Origin: Nitrososphaerota archaeon
Lineage (GTDB): Archaea; Thermoproteota; Nitrososphaeria; Nitrososphaerales; JACQRY01
Assembly (NCBI GenBank): GCA_016206275.1
Contig: JACQRY010000176.1
Coordinates: 1 to 6,914, forward strand
Reading direction: 5' to 3'
DNA: 6,914 nt
The notes beneath the pieces were generated by a model, which was not told where the DNA came from, did not search any database, and was given only the letters and a program-made list of their open reading frames with translations. Below, piece after piece: positions 5,749 through 6,914 of the stretch (the stretch's first letter is position 1; each line of letters opens with the position of its first letter). Made by a program: the position numbers and the translations under genes.

Positions 5749-5928
5749 CTAGAGCTTCTTCTCAAAGGTTTTCAGGCAAGAGCTGCACCGGTACTGCTGG
5801 AAGCCGTCGGCCGTAAAGGCCTTCAGAGGATGTGTGCTGGAAGAGCCGCAGTAAGGGCATCTGGGGCCTAGGGGCTTGGAGACATCTCTTGGTTGCCAAG
5901 GGTTTTGACGGAGCTTGATCTTAGGCAC
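5749..5928 (-). CDS. Very short (59-aa) zinc-ribbon protein
   Basis: This reading frame has GTG at 5926-5928 and TAG at 5749-5751. The product has a basic lead segment (MPKIKLRQNPWQP) and a full zinc ribbon: C24-P-Y-C27-G and Y-R-C48-S-S-C51, with 20 residues between the cysteine pairs, followed by LKTFEKKL. 'CPYCGS...QYRC..C...F' is the classic pattern of single zinc ribbons found alone or at the N-terminus of transposases and transcription factors. It is a complete protein, not a fragment: the GTG lies 28 bp from a good TATA box, and the stop follows the ribbon directly. The overlapping ATG at 5928-5930 is in another frame and stops early. It is the lead gene of a likely operon with the 107-residue ribbon protein. 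Function is unknown; a nucleic-acid-binding role is inferred. Confidence 0.75.
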   Translation of the reverse strand: MPKIKLRQNPWQPRDVSKPLGPRCPYCGSSSTHPLKAFTADGFQQYRCSSCLKTFEKKL

Positions 5929-5952
5929 ATCACTATGAAACTTGCCCAGTCC

Positions 5953-5960
5953 TTATAAAA
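5953..5960 (-). promoter_or_regulatory. TATA box for the zinc-ribbon operon
   Basis: TTTTATAA, read on the minus strand, is centred about 28 bp before the GTG at 5928. This predicts transcription starting at about 5930, so the mRNA is leaderless or has a leader of 1-3 nt. It supports the short 59-codon frame being expressed. Confidence 0.6.
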
Positions 5961-6009
5961 TGTCGCTAAACTCTGTTTCCCCCCAACGGTTTTATCTAGT
6001 GTATCAGCC

Positions 6010-6026
6010 CTGTTCCAAGCTGTTCC
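6010..6026 (+). repeat. Tandem 7-bp direct repeat upstream of the metalloprotease promoter
   Basis: CTGTTCC occurs at 6010-6016 and 6020-6026, with start points 10 bp apart, about one helical turn. The second copy abuts the TATA-like box at 6027. It could be paired regulator half-sites or a BRE-overlapping element; chance is possible for a repeat this short. Confidence 0.3.
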
Positions 6027-6036
6027 TTAATTATAG
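6027..6036 (+). promoter_or_regulatory. TATA-like element for the metalloprotease gene
   Basis: TTAATTATAG is centred about 28 bp before the ATG at 6060, which favours a leaderless start there. AGGGGT at 6051-6056 could instead act as a weak ribosome binding site for the in-frame ATG two codons later, at 6066. A second A/T-rich run, TTTTATC at 5990-5996, is a less well placed alternative. Confidence 0.45.
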
Positions 6037-6059
6037 TAATTGACTAAGAAAGGGGTCAG

Positions 6060-6914
6060 ATGCACATGGGCGGTAAACTAGTTGGTTTGGCATTGGTGCT
6101 AATGGTGGTCCTAGGGTTAGGCATCACTTCTCTAAACATACCCATTCAATCCAACTCAGTGAGCTGGCCCTTTGCTGCAATCAGCAAAGGAGCTACCTCT
6201 GCCTTAGTTTCAGCCATCTTGCCCAAGGCTGAACTTACGCAGTTAACCAAAGAAACAGGCCAACAAAGCTTCTCCATTAGCTTGGTCTCTCCTTACCGCG
6301 GCTACGCAGCCTCTTGGAGCAAAACTGATCTAACGGTTCTAGTAACTACGACCCCAACCATCGGGGTAACAGCCGGCTCATCCCAAGTCACAGCAGCAGG
6401 AAAAGCAGTGGCAGAATGGAATAAGGCTCTTGACTGGTTTGCTGACACCAATCCATCTTACTCTTACCTAGGAAACCTAAACATGAATCTATATGTTGCT
6501 GGCGTCAACGACACTGCAATACAAGGCCGGCCAGACATCACCATCCGATTCACAAACCGCCTCGGCTCCAGCCAAGCCGCAGGAGTAGCCAACCTAGAGT
6601 TCAGCCGCGGTCCATCAATATCAGGAGCAGAGATAACGGTTCGGACGCAGGGAACCAGTCAAATGATACTCCAAAACGTGGTCCTCCATGAGCTGGGCCA
6701 CGCACTTGGCCTAGGCCACGCGATAACACTGGGTGACTTAATGTACTCTAGGCTGCAACGAGGAGCGGACAGAAGCACCATATGTCCTTCCACTCTCGAC
6801 CTCTTCGCCTTGGCCTCCGTCTACCAATGGATCACCGTTGGAATCTATACTCCCTACAGAGGCTCATCAGTAAGCCTACCAGTGAACCTGCCTTACAATT
6901 TCGCTTTGTGTACA
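6060..6914 (+). CDS. Matrixin-like zinc metalloprotease, exported, C-terminus beyond window
   Basis: There are 285 codons without a stop, running off the right edge. The N-terminus has a lysine and then a hydrophobic stretch (residues 7-24), a signal peptide or membrane anchor, so the enzyme should act outside the cell. Residues from about 90 to 258 form a metzincin core: LTVLVTTTP strand, helix AAGKAVAEWNKALDWF, PDITIRF, then HELGHALGLGH (H210, E211, H214, H220), which is the full HExxHxxGxxH zinc site. DLMYS follows, with M228 as the Met-turn, and PSTLDLFALASVYQW is the usual closing helix. No PRCGxPD cysteine switch is visible in the 60-odd residues that could act as a propeptide. The segment after residue 260 is a separate C-terminal extension of unknown nature. 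The first in-frame ATG after a TAA at 6045-6047 is used; ATG 6066 is equally possible. The substrate is unknown. Confidence 0.88.
   Translation, partial: MHMGGKLVGLALVLMVVLGLGITSLNIPIQSNSVSWPFAAISKGATSALVSAILPKAELTQLTKETGQQSFSISLVSPYRGYAASWSKTDLTVLVTTTPTIGVTAGSSQVTAAGKAVAEWNKALDWFADTNPSYSYLGNLNMNLYVAGVNDTAIQGRPDITIRFTNRLGSSQAAGVANLEFSRGPSISGAEITVRTQGTSQMILQNVVLHELGHALGLGHAITLGDLMYSRLQRGADRSTICPSTLDLFALASVYQWITVGIYTPYRGSSVSLPVNLPYNFALCT

Noticed and set aside
5438..5752. 104-codon plus-strand frame opposite the zinc-ribbon gene
   Set aside because: The minus strand here encodes a complete CxxC...CxxC ribbon with a basic tail; the plus-strand translation shows no domain.
5749..5928. 59-residue zinc ribbon read as part of an insertion sequence
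   Set aside because: No transposase catalytic domain, terminal inverted repeats or target duplications are visible around it; the gene is complete and has its own promoter.

Overview
The window looks like a piece of an archaeal chromosome, probably from a mesophilic or moderately thermophilic, uncultured TACK-type lineage. This is inferred from promoter architecture and gene content, not from any marker gene. AT-rich TATA-like boxes lie about 25 to 35 bp before most transcript-leading start codons, which fits leaderless or nearly leaderless transcripts. The one clear Shine-Dalgarno sequence precedes a gene inside an operon. Six of the eight called genes start with GTG or TTG. No rRNA, tRNA, CRISPR array or intact insertion sequence is visible.

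Layout, left to right. Positions 1-240 hold no complete gene: there is an open minus-strand fragment at the edge, an imperfect inverted repeat, and a promoter. At 241-1341 (+) is a luciferase-like flavin/F420-dependent oxidoreductase, followed after 41 bp by an eight-helix membrane protein at 1383-2210 (+). That protein resembles the membrane sensor half of a histidine kinase with no output domain. An intergenic region with a perfect 10-bp inverted repeat and its own promoter leads to an M20-family metallopeptidase/deacylase (ArgE/DapE type) at 2365-3546 (+).

Convergent to it is a multi-pass membrane protein at 3559-4707 (-). It carries a duplicated D-x3-H...H motif and is transcribed divergently from a TetR-family regulator at 4789-5391 (+). 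The 81-bp gap between them holds two back-to-back TATA boxes and a TetR-like palindrome between the membrane gene's TATA box and its start. This is the most coherent regulatory unit in the window: the regulator probably represses the membrane protein.

Next are two small zinc-ribbon proteins on the minus strand (5749-5928, then 5405-5728), likely one operon; the 59-residue member is easily missed by length-filtered gene callers. Divergent from them, at 6060 and running off the right edge, is an exported matrixin-like zinc metalloprotease with HELGHALGLGH and a Met-turn. Apart from the TetR/membrane pair and the two short operons, nothing shows that the genes share a pathway. The window reads as several small independent transcription units.
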